64,000 bases of DNA, from the NCBI GenBank assembly GCA_949357655.1, contig CASHTG010000009.1:806001-870000 (forward strand). The letters run 5' to 3'. Of this stretch, positions 1 to 15,000 are shown piece after piece. The stretch comes from Parascedosporium putredinis. Taxonomy: Eukaryota; Ascomycota; Sordariomycetes; Microascales; Microascaceae. A program made the position numbers and the translations under genes. The stretch's first letter is position 1. Every line of letters starts with the position of its first letter. Under the pieces are notes generated by a model. That model was not told the origin of the DNA, did not search any database, and was given only the letters and a program-made list of their open reading frames with translations.

Positions 1-3000
1 CAGCGCAATAAAAACCTGGGTCGGCCCAAGTCTTGGCACTTGTCAGCCTCAAACACCAACGCCTCGTTTTCCCGTTTCTGCTATGTCCGTCGTCTCATGG
101 AATGACCAATGCTCGAAACTGTTGGTTGATAATTTGGCCGGGGAGAGGGTCTCTTGTCTTTTCCTATTCTTATCCCTGTTTCCCCGTATTGCGATTAGTT
201 ATCCCGATCCCCTGCTTTCCTGGACTCCAAAAGAAAAAGAAACAGAAAAAGAAAAGAGGACCGAAAAGAAAGATTAAGACTGGGGCAAGGAAGTTGAGAA
301 GACGCAGTCAGGGCTGCAGGCTCACTTGGCTCAGCAGAATCATGAATGGCGCAGTGATAGACACCGCCGCCGTCGAACGGTGCATGACACCAGACCCAAC
401 CTAGAAGGAACCATAACCGTTTGGCCATGGCAAAACATCTGGAGATGCGTCAGGATCGAGAATTGCCGCTCATTTTGAGTTTGGGGATAAATTCTCTTCC
501 CCTTGCCCTTCCCCTTTTGGATCATCGTCAGTCTCAGTAGCCTCCCATCCCCTCCTGGCAGATGGTCAACACGCGCGGTCAACAAGATCGATGTACTTTG
601 ATCATGACCGGCTATTACTTTCCCTCTTACCCTTTTATCCCGCGTGGTCTCGATGCCTCCAAGTGTTTTCGTACCTAATCGACGGCAAATAACCCACTCT
701 GAGGGCGTTCGCGCCCTCCTAAACTCCGACCCGTGCGCCGAAACTGGCTTCCACTTCCGGCGCCGAAGGCCAAGGACGAATGGGGTCCCGGGGACCCACA
801 TCGGATTTGCAGCCACCAAGCCACCCTTTTGCCAAAAGCATCGTTGAACATTGGGGAGGGGGGCCTCACAATTCCCGCCCTTTCTCATGGATCCAAGACG
901 TTGATGGGAACAAGAGTGGAAGGCGTTTGCGCCAGCCATGGTCTTCTTCATTCCCGTCATTTGTTCTTGGCCCATCATGAGTGAGCCCTCTGGTTGAAAC
1001 TATGAACCCGCACCCCGCCCCCGCTCCCCTTGGTCTCAGTTCTCCTCTCCACGACGCAACCCTAAATCCTAACTGCACTCAAAAAGTACCCTTTTCGTAC
1101 CCCCTGCAAAGCAGGACATCGTCACCCAACGCGCAACCGCCGCCATTGCCATTTCACTGCCGCAAGAACCCTTTCTATAGAATGCAACAGCCCCTTTCTC
1201 ATTCCGTAGATGAAAGGAGGAAGACACATGGTGCTAGCACTTTGGCTTGAGCATGCCACGTTCACGAATGATTTCGTCTACGAGCCTACAAAAGGAGAGG
1301 ATAAGCGTGAAAGTGAGGGAGAAAAAGAAGAAGAAAAAAAGAAAAAAAAGGAAAAAGGATATCATGACGGAACCATTGCCCTGTCGGGGCTCACTCGTCC
1401 ACCGCTTCCTAGCTCCACCACGGCATCTCAGAGAGGAATAGTGTGGGACTAGCGGTCGATCGTGATCTTCAAAGGACGGATGTGGTCCATTTTGAAAGAT
1501 CCTTGCCGACAGCTGCCAGGTCAGGTACCTCATCTTTTCCCTTCTTTTTTCTTTTTTTCCTTTTCCCCTTTTTTTTTTCTTTTCTTTTCCTCCTCTTTTT
1601 TCCCCCTGCTAAGCGTGACATTGGTTTGGTAGTTAGATCTTCCCTCCCCCAACCTTGCGATCTTGTCAAAATGGCCTCTCGCAATACACTACACCACACA
1701 CTGCACTAGCCTGGCGGTCGCTCCGTGACGATTTGTTGACTCCTCGTGGCTCTTGAGCAATCTCCCGGATTCTGCATGCACCGTCCGCCCCCTCCTCCCG
1801 CTTAATCTTTCCCTTCTCGAAAAAGTTTCTTCTCCTCCTCTGCCGCCGCCTTTACTTTCTTTTTCCTCTGCTCTTTTCTCTTTCCTATCTTTTTAGAGGC
1901 AGCCCTTTTCGAAAGAAGAAGACTAGCATGACGCCGCTGTTTTCCCTTCCTTGGATGCACTCTTCACGAGACAGTCTTTTGGTGCCCCCTTGTTCTCTGA
2001 CGTCTTGTCGAAAACTCCCTGTGGGGCACTCGATGGAACCCAAACGGTCCCATTCTCTCGTCGTCTCCGGGCAGGTCGAGGTGGAACCCTCTCTTGTTTC
2101 CCCCCTTCCCCCTGGTCATGCCAACCATCTTGCATTGTCAGCGAGGCTTAGACCAATGCGTGCGACATTGAACTCTCTGAGCTCCACAGCGCGCTCGGAA
2201 ATAAAGTACAAGAAAACACACACACACATAGCGGGCAAGGATTAAGAAAAAGCTACCAAAGCCAAGGAGCGATGGTTTCCGCGTCTTGCCGGAAGCGGGT
2301 GTCCCAGGCAGGTGTCAAAGACACGCCAATGACACCTCCACGAGGGGCAGATTATCGCTCTACGATTGAGGCAGCTGCCGTGCGCGCGCGCTACCTGTGA
2401 TGCAGAGAAAATGGCGAGAGCAAATACGAGTCAAATTTAAAATTCCTGAAAAGATGATGATTTCCACTCTCGGGACTTGCAAATCGGCGCCCACTGACGT
2501 TGGATGGGTGAAATCCGGGGTACATGAGTCGAAGAATTCCCTCTTTCGGTGGCCCTGCGTAATAGGGTTCATTTAGAGAATGGATCTTTGTACGTAATTG
2601 CCGTCATTAGGCTCGGTATGTTCGTGAGAAGCTAGTGACGAGGAAATCACCATCGGCGAGAAGCCGAGGGTTGCACTCTGCGTTCTGGAGGCAAGTCCAA
2701 GGTCACAATGCCGCACCAGATGATGCATGCCACAAAAGGTCCGGCCAAGAAACCGAAACCCCCAGTGATTGTAACATCATCGGCTTCCAACCCCTGCTCC
2801 GTTCCCAGCGCCGATTGATCCAATTCTGCAGTGCTATTATCCGCCCCCGGACGGACATGGCCCAAAACGAGCTCGAGTCAGCAAACCATGCGCAAGAGCG
2901 ACGAGACAACTCCAGAACGTAATAGCGGACGCAGCCAGTGGGCAAAATAAAGACGCCACCCACCGGTCCCGAACCCCTTCCGAACTGCCCGGGCAAGAGG

Positions 3001-6000
3001 AGTCCTCAAATCGGATCGCCCCAAGGGGCCACACAAGCACCCTGAGAGCCCAACACTAAGGCCTATAACCCGATCAACCTTGGAAAAGATCTGTTGGGGA
3101 TTGGCAACGCGGACGGGGAATTCCCATCATCGTGGACGAGGAAAGAGATAGAGATTGGCACCGCTGGGGGGCTATTCATTCATCCATTCCCATCCGAATC
3201 AGCCGGGCCAGTGGAGTCGGGGGTCCGTAGAATATGGTAGACGGATTGATACTACTTGTCCAGGCGCATGGCGCGATTTTTGCCAAGCCCAACGCCTGGC
3301 CCCCAGCAACCTGCAAGGGCTCTTTCGGTCGACGCAGTCAAGCATGGGCAAGCGCCGTTGAAGCGTTGAACGACAAAAATCCCACGACGGCAACCCTAAC
3401 CTTATCGTACAAAAGGCCCTTTCGGAGAAGGAAGGGGAAAAAAATTGCAGCGCTGCGTTGTGTCATTGAACGCGCCGCGTTTCAAGGCCACAAGATGGCC
3501 GAAATCGACTACCATTGATGTAACCCGTGGGCCAGCCGAAGGGCCGCGAATACGCTATCTTGGTTGATACCGGTTGCTCTAGGGCTAAATAGCGATGCGA
3601 AGATAAATCGTTGATAGCTCGAGATATCAATCAGAACTGGGGACCCAAAATCCTGCGTAATCAACCCGCTCATATCAACGGGTTGCATTACAACTTCCAG
3701 TCTTGCTCTGTTACATAGCCTTTTTGCCCACGCCCAACCCAACCACCACAACATGCCAGACCCTTATCAGGACGGGACAAGAAGAAAAAGTGGACAGGAA
3801 CTTTTCAATTTGAAAAGATGGCTCGAACACCAAACACCCTCACACCGCTCAAAACGAGTGCTCTCGAAATCATGGAAAAGAAACAAACGAGAGGCCCCCG
3901 GTCGTCGGGGGTAGCCCCACGCCCCTCAAAGCCTAGCAGCCACTCAACGCCGAATCTCTCCCCCAGCCCGGAAGGGGCATTTTTCTGCCACCGTCCTGCA
4001 ACGAGCAAGGCACAGCGGTGCTTCGTACCGTCCCTTTCTAGATTCATCTTTCGAAGTTTTGTAGCTTGAGCCTTAAGAGTTAATGTGGGGCACCAGAAGG
4101 GGAGGGAGGGTGTCCGCAAAAAAAAAGAACTCGATCAAAGAAGGGCGGGTGAGAAAGAGCCGTTGACTACCTGGAGCTCATGGTCTTGGAGTGAGACGCA
4201 ATGAAGCTTGGTACTTTGTACTTGGGATCTATTCCGCGAAATCATCTCCGTATTACCTTCAGCACGTCTCTCTCCCCCACGTATCGTTGTTCGAGGCCAT
4301 GGCGATGATGCCGGCACAGTTGAAGCGAAGAACGCAAAATAGAACATATGCAATGAGTTTGGACTCGAAAGAGAGAGGGTGTTCAGGAAATCAAACAACG
4401 AGCCAGATGAGACAGACATGTGGCCTTTTTTCCTTCTCGCAAGACATCCATGCTTCGAGAAGCTTGCACAACATATGCTTATGCTTCCCACCCAATTGCC
4501 TTCTTCTCGCCAACATCAGAAACCTGGATGTCGGAGAAAACATGCTACTGCTGGCCTCCTGCCCAAATAGTCTTTGCATGTTGGGGACCTTGGGGAGAGA
4601 GGTACATTGGTTCCTCACTAAGCCTCCACCAGCCCCAGCGTTCATATTCTTTCGGCTACTTGACGCTTGGCCCTGATGGGCAAAGGCTAAACACCGGAAC
4701 CTGGCTGCTGTTCGAACTTTTGGGTCTGAGACACTATGGTGAACTCATTCTCGGCATCGTTCTCGGGTGTTTTTATATCTCCCCAGCCTTTCTGGTAAGA
4801 TGAACAGGGTCAACCATCTATACCCTACGCGTAAGGTGTAAGCCTCATAAAGGGAGGCAATGATTTCAATTCAAGAAAAGTCTCGTATCAACACCCCACG
4901 TAGGAAATGAGGGTTTAGAGATATGATTGCGGCACGGGACCCCTCTCGCTTCGCCTGCATCGCAGCTGTAATATGAGGTTTTGGTTCGTCACTCCCATCT
5001 TCGGGGAGCAAACCGCACTCGTGGTCTTATTTTAGCTCCAAGTAGGAGTGTTAATCTACGGCGGTTTCCCTCGATAGCGCTTGACTTGCGCGAACCTTTT
5101 TTCCTTCTCTGCCTTGTTCTAAAATTCTACGAACCAGGTTTTAGCCAAAAGGGTGGGGAGGGAAGAAACATAGGATATAAAATTAGGCCAAATGGTGGGG
5201 AGCTCGTTTCCCAGCCACACTCGAGTGTAAGTCACCCGCTGTGCGTTGGTGAGAGATTGGAGGTGGCTCATGCGCCGTTGGTGTGGTTGCTCATCACCTC
5301 CGTGTCATCTTGGGAGCGTACTATGGAGGAAGACACGAATACCCATCGATTGAGAATATATTTGTCTTGACTAGGGTTTTCTTCTACTTTGTACCCTTCT
5401 TTTTTCCTCCCCACCACTCCGGTGCTTTCTCGTTTTGTGATTGAATGGCCCTCATGGTATAAGCCGGGTGCCGATGTACTTTCGTCGGCTTCTCGGTGAC
5501 ATCCCGAGGAAGGATCCGGAGCACGTTTCTTCGTCACCGGAAGCCCCTGCTCCAAGGGCCAGCCCTTTTTCGCTCTAGAGCGCGGGACGTCCCCGATGAA
5601 CAACGTGAGCGGTCCCCCCCTTGCTCGGTGATCAGGTCAGGTAATTTTGCGTGTACACCTTGTGTGAGGATGTGCGTGCGCGGGCGGCGTGATGTGATGT
5701 GGGTTTATTAAAGAGCAACGATGGAGAAGAACCGCTCTCTTATGCTCCTCAAATAGGCTAGCCGGTTTGAGAACGCATTGGTATTCGTTGAGGATGCAGG
5801 CGCTGTTCTGTTCGTGACCCGAACCCCTACGCGCCTCATTTCACTGTTCGGGGGAAACGGAGAGCAAACAATTTGAAGAGGGAAGAACAAGGAAAAGACG
5901 ATGAAAGAAAAAAAGAAGAAGAAGAAAAAAAAAGACAACCCCGTATGGAGGTCAAATGGTTTGAAAAGTCCCCGGTCTACTCCAAAGGGGAGCTGCTTGC

Positions 6001-9000
6001 TGCACGTCACCGCATTGATGGAAAGGACTTGGGAGTGTATGTACGAGCAGGAGACGCTGTGATCTACGAGACATGGGCCATTAGGGGGGCGTGGCTGACG
6101 AGCAACCCGCCGCCCTGTGTAAACAACGAAGCAAAGACAAAAGAGAAAGAAAAAAAAAAAAAAAGACAAGATACCCAACAGTGATCGACATGATTTGGGG
6201 TCATCCACGGATATCAGCGACCGCTTGGCGATGGGGCTGATCAAGGGGTCCTTATGCATACTTCCCCCATTTCACTCATTCTCGTCATGGCTTCCTTCTT
6301 GCAACTGCCCTATTTTGGTAAGATTACAGGATGGCCGCACTCACGAGCGCAAAGCCATGCATTAAACAAGCCTGGCAGTCGACTGAGACGGGGCTTTGTG
6401 GTGTGGTTCGGTCTGGGGATGGTGTGGTGTGAGTGGGGGTCAATTGCCATCAAATCGACTTACACAGTGCTGTGGCGGCTTCCCTGGGGCGTTGAAGTGG
6501 TATCATGTAATTGATGTTCTCATCGAGACAGGTTCGATTTATATCACTGCGCCAGCGTCATGGACAACGGTTATTTTCATCCCCATAGACGTACTTGAAC
6601 GGGGAGAGGGTGCCGTGTAGAAGGGTCTTTCGATCTGCCCCCCCTCGGCAATAGTGACCGTCCCCGCGCCCCCTTTCCCCTTCATTCTGCCCTGCGTCGG
6701 TGTTGGGCAGGGCAGACGTGGGAGACAGAAGGACGGGCTGGTTTCTGACATCGGTGCTGCCGAGAAGAGCAGGTACCGTTTGGTGCTTTCAATGGAAAGA
6801 CGCCCAACCCCAAGGTTGAGATTGATGGAGCAGGCTAGCGTATCAACGTAGCAAGTGCCGAACACTTGACATCAACACAGAACCGGCGCAGAAGAAAACG
6901 AACATTGACGCTGATGGAAAACTGATCAGTGGTTGATTGATGTAACACGAAAGGGCCCAGCACCTGGATAACAACACGCACCCCTGCGCAGCTCAAAATC
7001 AATGCGACAGAAACGCCAACATTGAACACATATTGAACATACCTGGCCCTCACCCCCAATCCCCCACCAATAATAAGAATGCCCCATTCGGGGCTGGCCC
7101 GAACGCACCAGTCCACCTCAATTCCGCATCCTCCGTCTCACGTTGCCCTGTGGCTTGCAGGCTTTATCGCCCGGCGCCCCTAATCTGTTTTGCGGGATAA
7201 TTCAATGGGGAGGGCCTTTTTTTATCATGTGCTTTTCTTTACGCTTTGCAAGTTCGTAACAAACCACACATCCATCTCTGGGTTTCCCCATGTTGGATGT
7301 GGAATCAAGTGTACTAGAAAGAGGGAAGCGCCGAAACGTAGGGGATCCAAGGACCCACGGCTGATCCAATCCCTCCCCATGTGCAAAGCGCAGCAAAGCA
7401 TTGGGCATTATTTTCCCTCGTGAAGTGGAGCGCGCATGGTCTTGGAGGGGCTTATCGCCACAAACCTCCGGGCCGCAGAGGTGCCCGCCTTTCGGGCGAA
7501 CCTTGCCGTGTTCGTAACAAAGCACTTACTTGGGGACTTGATGCGAGATTTACATCGATATGCCCTGTGCTGCGTATCAGAGCCCCCGAAGATGAGAGGT
7601 TGAGAGGTTTCGCAGAAAAGAAAAACAAAAACCGGGAACGAACAGCGTGGCCTCGACAAGGGTCCTTCTTTTGTCGCAAGAGAGCGGAACGCGCCGCCTT
7701 CCACCCCCACACACACACACGCAGTCATGGCTGGCCCTGACAAGAAACCTCCTGTGTCAGATTTCCTCTTGTCAAAAGGTCATGAGGAATTCGAGAGATC
7801 TTCCTCTCCCTCCGGGCGAGGCTGAGTGCGTCGGCGCTGTGAGTGACAACGATCAACTATGAACTTGTCTTGCTTCATGTTGGTGGGCGGTGCCCAACTG
7901 CCCCTAGCGTTCCCTAGCGCTCGCCGCTCCTCCCAACCCCCTCCACTGGCTCACTTACACCTACCTAAATGGATCCAAAGTGGATGAGTTATATGCCCAG
8001 CCCGTCTTATCCTTGGCCCGGCATTGATCTGTGCTGCCTCGCTCTCCGCTCGTACCTGACCGCCGCCCCGGCCCAGGCCTTGCCATCCCGTGTCTGCTCG
8101 CAGCCTCAAAAAGGGTCAATGTGGGGGTTCGTTGATACTTTGGCCGGCATCATTTCCAAGAGGAAAGGAAAAAGCAAGGCATCATCTCCTAGGTAAATTA
8201 CGAGTTCGTCTAGAATTAGAAACAGTCGCTTGGTGCCTCTCGCTTCTGAGAGATTGGACGAAGGTTACCCAACAGACAGTGTCAGGTCTGCTAATATGGA
8301 AGAGTGAATCTGCATAAGCCTACCTGCCTTGCCGACTCGACATGACCGGCCAGCCCACCATTGTCATGTTCCGCACTTTCGTGTCTGGTGGGAGGTTGAA
8401 CAAGGGACCGGTTTCCTGACTAAGAAAAAGCAACCAGACCGTTGACGGCAAGGCTCGTGTCACACATTGACGAGTGACTTTGGTCCACACCCTGTCGACG
8501 GGCACCCCTTTAGGAATAATACTCATTGGATGAATTAGATGGTGGTAGGCCTGAGTGATCTTCAAGAACTTGCCTTAATAGAAGAGAAGAAAAAGAAAAA
8601 AGGCTAAAAATACGCATTCGCACTCGACATACTTCGTACTTGCAATCGGCTGTTAAAGGGGCAGGTGTAAGAAATGGTAAGGCGGAAACAGAAAAGTGGC
8701 TACAAAATCTTGAGTCCCAACCGAAAATCTCTCTTTCTCGTTGTGTGCCCAAGGTTGATCAACGGTCGGGAATTCACCGACACCCCTCCCCCAGCGAGGA
8801 AAAAGGAAATATAGCGGGCGAGATAGAGAGAGGGAGGAAAGAAAAAGAAAAGAAGAACAAAGAGGAAACTGAACGGGGAGACAAGATAGCGCGATCTGCC
8901 TCACAGCCAACACTCACTCCAGCAGTCTGCCCACCCCAGAATGCCCGCACACCTATGCATGTCTTCGTAGCCAGTCAAGGAACATCGGAGAATCCGAATG

Positions 9001-12000
9001 GGGGAGCTGAGATGGATGGGCTGGATAAGGTGGGATTGGGTAGAAGATGATGTCTTGGCCGCAAAATGGGGCGTTCTGAGGAGGAGGTGGGGGAGGGGTG
9101 AGCAGGGGAATGGAAATGTTGTAGAAGTCTGCATGGAAGCTCGTTTGTCTCCCTGCTAGTGGACAGAAGATGGTGGAGAAAAAGAAACTTGGTTCTTGCA
9201 GGCACTTTGCACACATGAGAGGCCGAGAGATGGGAAGGGAGGGGGGCGAAAGAGAAAGAGAGTGCACAAGCAGGTCGAGGAGATTAGTGGGAGCGACAAG
9301 AGGGCAGAGAGGCAGGGGAAAGGGGTTTCGCCGAGATCTTCCACGACCCTTAGTTGGGAACCGAGAGATAATGCTGTGGAACTGGGGCGAGATATGCCGC
9401 AGGAGGTCCGGCCAAGCAGCCATTCACGGGCCATTCCTCGGTCGCCCTGCCGTTGCTCGTAAAAACATCTCCCATGTCTCTGTTTCTCTCTCTCTCTCGC
9501 TGGCTCTCGGCTACGTGATTGAATCAGCGGAACAACCGAACGTTCTTTGTCACAAAGGGGATCGCCAGCGCCAACGCCAACGCCAACGCCGACTCGGCGC
9601 GCGGGGCCCCAAAATGCGAATGTGGCAACCTTGAGAAAAGTTCCTTGCGCAAACTCTCCCACGTAGGCGTGCTCCGTATCGACGAGAGAGACAGAGACCA
9701 CTTACGTGGGGTTGCTGGTAGCATTGGAGATTTCCAAAAGAAGTTGGGTAGAAGAGAGAGAGAGGGACACAGCGGCGGGTGGGGGCTCTTACCATTCAAA
9801 GCCCCCTCCCCCGGAGCCTTTTGTTCGGCAGCTGCGTGCAGAGACGAGACGCACACCGGCGGACCATCTGACGGGGTTTGGTTCATTTCTCAACTTGGCA
9901 TCTTTATTTTTTTGCTTTGCTGCTCGCATTTGCCGACGGAAAAGGAAGCATGGTTTTGCGGGATCACTGAATCCCAAGTCACTTGCGGGTAACGGCGCAG
10001 AACCTTAAAAACTCAGTGGCGGGCTTGATGACGCCGCCGCGGGGGTGGACTTGTGGACTTCTTCTTTGCTTTTACTCTTGGGAGACCATTGCATCTATGG
10101 ATCCGTTGCTGATGGATCAAATGGTATCCGCATACTACAGCGAATAGATCTCGGGGCCGTGGTAAGCCTCCTTCCTGCTGGTTCTCGCCAGAGGATTGGG
10201 TGAGAGAGGGAGGTGGCTGACCCGCTCAGGGTACATTGGTTAAATGAACTTCACAACCTTTTTTCCCTGTTCGCTCGCTCTTTCCCAAAGACCCAAGACC
10301 AAAGAGCTTGGGATTTCGTCAGTTTGCATGTGATGGAGCTTGGGCCCCCGCAATCCGTTCCGCGCCTGCTTTTCAGAAGGTCCACCGAGGAGAGGGCCAG
10401 CACGGAACCTGGAAGGTGGGTAGGAAGAACTAGGTTTTAACGCTGGCCTCCCATTTCCGACCCATGGGCTTTTGCCCTCCAAGAGCGATGCATCGACGGA
10501 ATTCCAACGATTCGCACATTCTCATTCGCTCTTTCCAAGTCGCACCCGTGCCTCTCGAGCCGTGACTGACTTATCCACCATTCGGTCGCCCCTCTCCAAA
10601 GGGGGAGGGGGTCGTGTGGGCCAGCTTCAGCCACAACCGGGTCGTCTTCGGTAGAGAATTCGCGTCCCTTCTGCAGCCGTCACCTGCAGGTCAATGCTGG
10701 ACCTTGCCATCACCCGATGCTACAGGATCTCACTCAGGCACTGGGAGGTTCCTTTGCTCATCGAGCTTCCGCCTTTTGAGCGGGCAAGGGCATCGAGATG
10801 GCGGAGAGAAAGAAGGAGGGGTGGCGGCGGGGTGGGTAAGAGAGAGAGAGAGGGGAGGGGCTCTTTTGCACTTTGCCCCATGTTTGTCAAGGCGCGTCAA
10901 AAGGCACTTCTTCGTGACAGCACGGGTGACCCCTCCCAGAATGCTCCCCATCGCGGTAGCAACGACTGCAGGTGCATTAGATCGGGATACCACTTGGTGC
11001 AGGTTCGAGCCTGGGGTTCAGGCAATTGGGGGCAGCTGCTTGAGAGCTAGAGCCGAGTTATCTAGCGGTCTTTGGTTTGGTCGTCGGAGCCTATCTCACT
11101 CAAGATCTGGTTGGTGGATGGGGTCTGGGCTGGGCTGGGCTTTTTCTCCCACTTCCGACCAGCCTCGAGCTTAAGTGGAGCAGACCCTGCACCTCACAAA
11201 GTCAAGCAGGAGAAAAAAGAGGTAGAGCGGCGTGTGTAAACCACGAAGCGATCGAATGGCGGGGCTCTATATCCATAGACCTCTCAACACGGCGGTTGAA
11301 TAGATAGAGGGACCCATTAGATGGACATACATCAAAACACCCAAACCAGCCTCGAGTCTTTTGTTGGCCAAACCTTTGGGTAATTCACGTGTTAAGCGGC
11401 GGCATGATAATCGAGCTTTGCGGGTGAGAGCTATCATTCTGGTTAGGTCAAGCAAATCTACATGTATCGACTAATAAGAGCAGCTTGAATCCGGAGATTG
11501 AAGAACGGACGTCTAGGCGCAGCGGCTTATCACCCCTGAGGAGACACGGCAAAATCCCATTGATACCTTGAAGCCTTGGCATTTGCGTACTTTGTACCCT
11601 GGCTCGGTCGTCTCTGGGAAAGAATGGAGAGCCAAAAGACTGAATCTCGGTCAGAGAACGGAGAACCAAGGCCGTATTCATCGACTCTCCATTGGCTCGG
11701 TATCCTATCGTATCGGCCATTATTATTATCCCTTAATCGACTTGTCATTCGACCCCCAACCCTAATCTCTACCCAAATTCTCCTATTTTTCTTGATTTCT
11801 TTTCCCTAAGGAGGGTGTGAGAATTATTAGAGTAAAAGCAGGAAAATAGAACTACATAGGCGAGATGCAAGAGGTCCGCGAAGAGGGCTGCCACTGGCGA
11901 GACCATTGGATCAACTGTGCTACGGGACGCAATCTATTTTATGCCCGAAATAGCTCGATGATTCGGTCAACCACCTCCAGCTGCCTGCGGCGGCTCACAT

Positions 12001-15000
12001 GAGCTCTTCCTTCATAGGCAGCGCCGCCTTGGGAAAGAGCCCAATGACGGAGAAGCAAGTTGGGTCAAGGATCGGATCGTAGCACACCCAAAGGGACGTG
12101 TGAGGCTTTGAGCATGAGGATGGGGTCCCGAGGCAACATGTGCTGCTCGTCTGTGGCGATCTAGATGTGCCTGCTCTTTTGCCAATGCCCGCACTTGTAA
12201 TTATTTAGTTTTTTCATCTTGGGGCGCCTATCTGCTTGCTACCACGGCCTTGGCCTTCAAAATGTCGTTTTGCAAATTCTTCCCTTCATTGCTTGGGCAC
12301 CGATGTCAGATGCTCCGCATTCGTTCGGCCCTTTTGCTCCACGAGACCTAGGGACGCTCTGAATAGCGAACACCTTTCTCTTGATTTCAAGGGATCCATC
12401 CTTGTTTACAAGTACTGCTCACCATCTGGTCTCAAGTCGGCGTTGGTGGAAGGGGCCGAGACCCGCTGTAAGCTGTTGCCAATGTAGAGGGGTGGCAGCG
12501 TGGCCCGTCAAGGGCTCTAGTGCCTCATGCGTAGGCTAGTTCAAACAGTCCTTGAATTTCCATCATACGGCCGCCCCACACATCTCTGCCTCGAGAAGCT
12601 TGAGGTGTTTGGAGAGCGGGTAGCGGGCTGGGCGGGTATGGGGAAAGGGTCTCTCTCTCTGTCTGACTCTCGGTAGTATTATCCTAAGGCTTGATGGATC
12701 GAGAGAAGGGACCCATTCCTCTTTGACGCAAAAGATAAGCCTGCCGCACAATGTTCCTTGTGTGATTTTCTTCGCCAGGCTAGCAACGTGGGTACCTTGC
12801 CTTTTCTTTTTCTCTTTCTGTCCCTCTCTTTCGCCAAGCATGGATCACCCAAGTATCATCTGGAGGTTGGCGGGTCTTTTTCAATGACGGGATTTTAGGA
12901 TCCTTTGTTGATCCTTCACGTCGCACTGGCCGGGAGACGGACACATGGCCTGGATCACGGACATATGTGGGATGAAGCTTCTGCCATATTGTGATAAGGA
13001 AAGCCATATGGGTACACATTTCTCGCAATCGGAAGTTGAGTTCAATCGGAATTTGAGCTCAGTACTAACAAATCAAGCTGTTTCAACACCCGAAAATCTG
13101 GGCATGTGGAGATGGAAAGGCGTCCTCCTTTCTCCACGAGGCGCTTGAGCTGTTGAGAAACACCAAGCGCTCGGCAAGGGGCAAAAATAGTAGCAAGGGG
13201 CGTTTTGGTCAACCGCCTCCTTGATCAACGCTGGCGACTAGCATATTCTTTTCTTACCCGAAACTCAAGGGGCCCTCCACGTCCTTGGGGCTATCAAATA
13301 GAGAGGGGAGGGCGGGGCGGGATCGTCTGGTGTTGGGAGGAGAGGAGAGAAAACAAATACTGAGCGGCGACTTCCGATCCTAGCCCTGGCCTATCTATGG
13401 AGCCGCCCTACCTCCTCAAGGATGGATGTAAATAAGGTAGACCCCGCTGGGCCGAGCATATCCTCTAGCGTGGAGCAAAGTACCGCCGACCTAAACAGGA
13501 GGATTTGAAGGAGAAAAGGGAAAAGGAAAAATAAAAATAAAAAAATCAAGAAGGAAGATGAGGAGATGGGGGCTTGTTCCTAGAACCCCACAGAGTGAAC
13601 ATTGAGACGGTTGGGGTATTGGAAGGGTCCCTCGGGAGAGGAAGGAAGACCGAGAGCAATAATGTGAAGAAAGCAACTGAAATTTGTGAGGGTGTAACAT
13701 TGCATGGTTCGGCTGGAGGTCCCCAAAAAAGTCCCACACATCAATTAGACTGGAATGGCGACTCGCATGTACAAGCAGGCGACCAGTGGGGAGACTTGGC
13801 ATTGTGCAAAAGAACCTCCCACTCTCTCGCACACGGAAAATATGTCCCCCAAAATTTGCTTCGTGCGATGGATTGGATCATCGATCAAGGCCATTGTCGC
13901 TGCCGAAACTGGGAAATGGGGCAAAGAAGAACATGGCCCTGGCGGAGCTTTCTAGCCACGGTCCTTCTTTGCCCTCCAACCAGCGTCATCGGTTAGTTAT
14001 CTCGGTGCAAGTCTCTCCAAACCGACGCACATCTATGGATGGCCGATACAAAAGTTCGATGCTAGCCAGATCATACCAACCGGCCGGCGGTCAACAGGGC
14101 GGGAGAAGTGCGACCTTGGATCAATTGACCACAATCACGAGCGGGCCCGGGGTACTGGATAGGCCTATTAGTCGCCGTGGTTCGGTTGTTTCCTACTTGC
14201 ATCGCGTTTTGGCGAAGGAGAGAGCACGCGAGCGGTTACCGGCAATAATTACACTCTAGGAAAAAGGAAAAAAAGAACGAATTCTTGAAGGCCAGGAAGC
14301 TGAGACCCTTGAGGAGGGGACACATGGGAACCCGCCAATGGCCATTGGGTCAATGATGCGTGACTGAGACTGTCCAGTTAAAATCGACGGGGAAGACGGG
14401 GAAGGCTTGATGATGTTCGGTGGCGGGCGGACGGTTGACAAATGGGGACTCTGAGGCTTCAATGATTGAAAGAGGTTCTCAGTCGAGACCTCAGGTTCGG
14501 AAACGTGAGGCGGGTCGTGCCGGCTATGCTTTTGAGACTGGTATTATTATCGTGGATTTAGTTCCAGCGTTACCCCTTTCCACGGTTTCCGTTCTTTTGA
14601 CATTTTGAGCGGGTCGCCAGATCTCAGAAGAAACAATGAGATGTTTTGTTACATCCGTTTCATTCTCCACGATATGTGAAACTGCGATGATTTTTGCGTC
14701 TTGGGTGGGACTGGCACGCTTGGAGTTGCCCGAGCATGGGGTAGATTTTGATTGATGTCTGGAGCGGGAAGCACCAGGGTCGCGTATGATACGTGAATGA
14801 TGGTAATGAGAACTTACATATGAAAGAGAAAAAGAGAAAAAGAGAAAAAGAAAAGCTCTTCTTTGCGCTTCGAACGCCGGATTGCACCCTCGGCCTCTCG
14901 TGTATTACGGATCTTTTGCCTTTCCTCGCAGTTGCAGACCGGAGATAGCTCTTTCCTGGCCAGCCACAAGCATAACATGGGCTGCTCCTACCTATTGGCC

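Noticed and set aside
10985..11030. GGTTCGAGCC resembling a tRNA B box
   Set aside because: The T-stem does not pair over five bases, and no A box or acceptor stem can be found around it.
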